From an uncultured Granulosicoccaceae bacterium (lineage in GTDB: Bacteria > Pseudomonadota > Gammaproteobacteria > CALCKW01): a DNA stretch of 35,209 nt. Both the position numbers and the translations under genes were made by a program. The notes under the pieces are model-generated. The model saw only the letters and a list, made by a program, of their open reading frames with translations, had not been told where the DNA came from and searched no databases. The stretch covers positions 1 to 35,209 of the forward strand of contig CALAMQ010000173.1 of NCBI GenBank assembly GCA_937925815.1, given 5' to 3'. Below, piece by piece: positions 32,605 through 35,209 of this stretch. How positions within the stretch are numbered: the stretch's first letter is position 1; each line of letters starts with the position of its first letter.

Positions 32605-34857
32605 ATGCACACAGCCAAACCGCTCTTCTCGTACCGCAAGCACTGGGCACACAAATTCGGCACAGCGCCTTTCCTGCCGATGAGCCGCGAGGAGATGAAC
32701 GAGCTCGGCTGGGACGCCTGCGACATTATCGTTGTCACCGGTGACGCCTATTGCGACCACCCAAGCTTCGGCATGGCGGTCATTGGCCGCTTCCTCGAGG
32801 CCCAGGGCTTTCGCGTTGGCATCATCGCGCAGCCGGATTGGCAGTCAGCTGAACCCTTCAAAGAGCTCGGCCGCCCCGAACTCTTCTTTGGGGTGACCGC
32901 CGGCAACATGGACTCTTTGGTCAACCACTACACCTCAGACCGCCGCCTGCGCCACAACGACGCCTACACCCCGCACAACGCGCACGGCAAGCGCCCGGAC
33001 CGCGCCGCCACGGTGTACAGCAACCGCTGCCGCGAAGCTTACAAAGACGTGCCGATTGTGGTCGGCGGCATCGAAGCGAGCCTGCGCCGCATCGCGCACT
33101 ACGACTACTGGAGCGACAAAGTGCGCCGCTCCGTGCTGCTCGACTCCAAAGCCGACCTCCTGCTCTACGGCAACGCCGAGCGTGCGCTCGGGGAAGTGGC
33201 GCACCGCTTGGCGGCGGGTGAAGCAATCACCGACATCCAGGACATCCGCGGCACCGCCTTCATGCGCAAAGCCGTGCCCGAGGGATACCTTGAAGTTGAC
33301 TCGACCACCGTCGATGCGCCCGGCAAAGTGGATGCCCACATCGACCCCTACAAGATGGACGGCATGGAGGGCGCCGCGCGCACCACGCAGCCCGGCCGCG
33401 AGCCGGCCTGCGGCACTGTTAAACCCGATTCGCAAAGCGACGCGGCACCCGACTCGTCACCTGCGGCGCCAAACGACGCCCTAGACACCCCAACCCAATC
33501 TACCGTGTTGCAATTTGACCGCAACGCCCGCATTTCGCGCGACAAACAAGTCATCCGCCTGCCGTCTTTTGAGCAAGTGAAAGAAGACGAGGTGCTCTAC
33601 GCCCACGCCTCCCGGGTGATGCACCTTGAGACCAACCCCGGCAACGCCCGTGCGCTGGTGCAGCGCCACGGCAAGCGCGACGTCTGGCTCAACCCGCCAC
33701 CAATCCCGCTGACCACACCCGAGATGGACGCGATCTTCGACCTGCCGTACCAGCGCGTGCCGCACCCGGTGTACGGGGGTGCAAAAATCCCCGCGTACAA
33801 CATGATCCGTTTCTCCGTGAACATCATGCGCGGTTGTTTTGGTGGCTGTACCTTTTGCTCCATCACCGAGCACGAAGGCCGCGTGATCCAGAGCCGCTCT
33901 GAAGACTCCATCGTGCGCGAAGTCGAGGCCATGCAAGACGTGCCGGGTTTCACCGGCATCGTCTCAGACCTCGGCGGCCCCACCGCCAACATGTACCGCC
34001 TCGCGTGCAAGTCGCCCGAGATTGAAAAAGTGTGCCGGCGTTTGTCATGTGTGTACCCAGACATCTGCAAAAACCTCAACACCGACCACGCGCCGCTGGT
34101 GAAACTCTACCGCCGCGTGCGCGAGATGCCAGGGGTCAAGAAAGTGTTGATCGCGTCAGGCTTGCGCTATGACCTCGCCGTGCGCGACAAGAACTACGTC
34201 AAAGAGCTCGTGAGCCACCACGTCGGTGGTTACCTCAAAATCGCGCCCGAGCACACCGAAGGTGGGCCGCTCTCGAAAATGATGAAGCCCGGCATGGGCG
34301 CATACGATGAATTCAAGCGCCTGTTTGAAAAATTCTCCAAAGAGGCGGGCAAAGAGCAGTACCTGATCCCGTACTTCATCGCCGCGCACCCCGGCACCAC
34401 CGTTGAAGACATGGTCAATCTTGCACTTTGGCTCAAAGCCAACAACTTCCGCGCAGACCAAGTGCAAGCCTTCCTGCCAACGCCCATGGCGCTTGCCACC
34501 ACCATGTACCACTCCGAGAAAAACCCGCTCAAAGGCGTCAAACGCGAGACCGGCGAGAGCGTCTCAAGCGCACGCGGCCTCAAACAACGCCGCCTGCACA
34601 AAGCCTTCCTGCGCTACCACGATCCTGAAAACTGGCCGCTGCTCAGGCAAGCGCTAAAGGACATGGGCCGTGCGGATTTGATTGGGAATGGGAAGAAGCA
34701 TTTGATCCCGACGTTTCAGCCTAAGGGGACTGGGAAGGCGGGTGGTGAGGGTGCGCGTACCGGGCGCAAGCATGGTAAGCAGACGTTTATGACTAAGCAT
34801 GTGCATGCTGGGGATTTGAAGGGGAAGCCTGGTGGGCGGGGGAAGGGGGTGAGGTGA
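32605..34857 (+). CDS. YgiQ-family radical SAM protein
   Basis: A 750-residue member of the YgiQ/UPF0313 family of unknown reaction. The SAM-cluster cysteines are C411, C415 and C418 in [10 protein letters not shown]. The N-terminal domain ([31 protein letters not shown]) and the segment [19 protein letters not shown] are diagnostic. A Pro/Ser/Asp-rich insert of about 45 residues (around 257-300) is low-complexity and may be a flexible loop. GGAGGT lies four bases before the ATG at 32605. The last 60 codons change sharply in composition, from C-ending codons to G- and T-ending ones, and the tail is basic and Gly/Lys-rich. Confidence 0.9.
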   Translation: MHTAKPLFSYRKHWAHKFGTAPFLPMSREEMNELGWDACDIIVVTGDAYCDHPSFGMAVIGRFLEAQGFRVGIIAQPDWQSAEPFKELGRPELFFGVTAGNMDSLVNHYTSDRRLRHNDAYTPHNAHGKRPDRAATVYSNRCREAYKDVPIVVGGIEASLRRIAHYDYWSDKVRRSVLLDSKADLLLYGNAERALGEVAHRLAAGEAITDIQDIRGTAFMRKAVPEGYLEVDSTTVDAPGKVDAHIDPYKMDGMEGAARTTQPGREPACGTVKPDSQSDAAPDSSPAAPNDALDTPTQSTVLQFDRNARISRDKQVIRLPSFEQVKEDEVLYAHASRVMHLETNPGNARALVQRHGKRDVWLNPPPIPLTTPEMDAIFDLPYQRVPHPVYGGAKIPAYNMIRFSVNIMRGCFGGCTFCSITEHEGRVIQSRSEDSIVREVEAMQDVPGFTGIVSDLGGPTANMYRLACKSPEIEKVCRRLSCVYPDICKNLNTDHAPLVKLYRRVREMPGVKKVLIASGLRYDLAVRDKNYVKELVSHHVGGYLKIAPEHTEGGPLSKMMKPGMGAYDEFKRLFEKFSKEAGKEQYLIPYFIAAHPGTTVEDMVNLALWLKANNFRADQVQAFLPTPMALATTMYHSEKNPLKGVKRETGESVSSARGLKQRRLHKAFLRYHDPENWPLLRQALKDMGRADLIGNGKKHLIPTFQPKGTGKAGGEGARTGRKHGKQTFMTKHVHAGDLKGKPGGRGKGVR
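34821..34849 (+). other. G-rich run able to form a quadruplex at the end of ygiQ
   Basis: Four runs of three to five G (34821-34824, 34834-34836, 34838-34842, 34845-34849) lie just before the stop codon, followed after the stop by a T6 run and later a T8 run. A G-quadruplex on the coding strand or mRNA is possible; the first loop of nine bases is longer than the usual limit. Confidence 0.35.
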
Positions 34858-34918
34858 TTTTTTCGATCTGTGTGATCAATTTGGGTGAGGTTTTTTTTGA
34901 TTGATTTGGTGTACTTTT

Positions 34919-35209
34919 CTAACTAATCGGTATTAGTCGCGACCTGATCTGACAGTTACCGATCACACCAACGCTCGGTATCGTCATCAATCGCGTACAT
35001 CCCGGTCTGCTGCATCGGTGGCCTTGATCTGCGCGTTCAGCCTGTCGAGTCGGGTGCTGACAACTGGAATCCAAGACAGGCGGGTTCTGCCCCGATTTCA
35101 CGACCAATAGATTTGGCTGGTCTATTTCTGACACGTGCCCATGTCGGACTCTGAACATCGATCTAATCGTTGGTTTCTACAATCAAATTACCATTGCCTA
35201 TGATCTTGC
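34919..35209 (-). pseudogene. Frameshifted remnant of an IS110-family transposase (partial)
   Basis: On the minus strand, one frame reads RLDRLNAQIKATDAADRDVR (35052-34993) and stops. A frame shifted by one continues RLMTIPSVGVIG (34993-34958). Together they resemble the helix plus R-L-x-x-I-P-G-V-G motif of the C-terminal Transposase_20 domain of IS110-family transposases. No intact frame is present and the window ends before any further part. The local DNA is less GC-rich than the genes beside it. The similarity is short, so this is moderately supported. Confidence 0.45.

Noticed and set aside
1-35209. CRISPR arrays, tRNA or rRNA genes, anti-phage or toxin-antitoxin systems
   Set aside because: Looked for and not seen. 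The interesting part of the window is metabolic, not a defence island.

Overview
The window looks like chromosomal DNA of a gammaproteobacterium. Several housekeeping genes support this: a Crp/Vfr-type regulator beside an OsmC-like gene, rplM-rpsI, a DarP/YjgA homologue, hemH and a YgiQ-type radical SAM gene. The species cannot be named from the sequence. A marine or other environmental lineage is only a guess. Coding density is high, and no tRNA, rRNA or CRISPR array is visible.

Bases 479-10564 are a tightly packed plus-strand operon of ten genes that I read as a reductive (enamidase-type) nicotinamide/nicotinate catabolic pathway. The order is 7Fe ferredoxin, ferredoxin-NADP reductase, the FAD subunit and the fused 2Fe-2S/molybdenum subunit of a nicotinate dehydrogenase, 6-hydroxynicotinate reductase, a UPF0280 (ApbE-superfamily) protein, two DUF1185 (AA_synth) paralogues, nicotinamidase and enamidase. 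The inferred flow is nicotinamide -> nicotinate -> 6-hydroxynicotinate -> 1,4,5,6-tetrahydro-6-oxonicotinate -> 2-formylglutarate. Electrons for the ring reduction would come from the ferredoxin pair. This enzyme logic is known from Eubacterium barkeri fermentation and biochemically from Azorhizobium. The three proteins of unknown role are candidates for flavinylation of the reductase and for the step after enamidase.

Bases 10663-12926 hold a divergent pair: a PCuAC-like exported protein and a polytopic membrane protein. Bases 12973-17679 are a minus-strand branched-chain-type ABC transporter operon (Tat-exported binding protein, LivH, LivM, LivG, LivF). A MarR regulator follows at 17983-18399. 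The promoters of the catabolic operon and of this transporter operon carry nearly the same palindrome, GTTAGCTTRCTAAC, next to or over the -10 position and downstream of perfect TTGACA boxes. This suggests one MarR regulon, with the transporter importing the pyridine substrate.

Bases 18697-24451 hold a VanA-like Rieske oxygenase followed by a second ABC importer (binding protein, fused LivH-LivM permease, LivG, LivF). A weaker copy of the palindrome lies in front of the oxygenase. From 24717 on the genes are mostly housekeeping: crp, an osmC-like gene, rplM-rpsI, serC-serA (SerC of the alphaproteobacterial/Methanosarcina type), an EamA transporter, darP, hemH and ygiQ. The right edge (about 34919-35209) carries what appears to be a frameshifted IS110-family transposase remnant.
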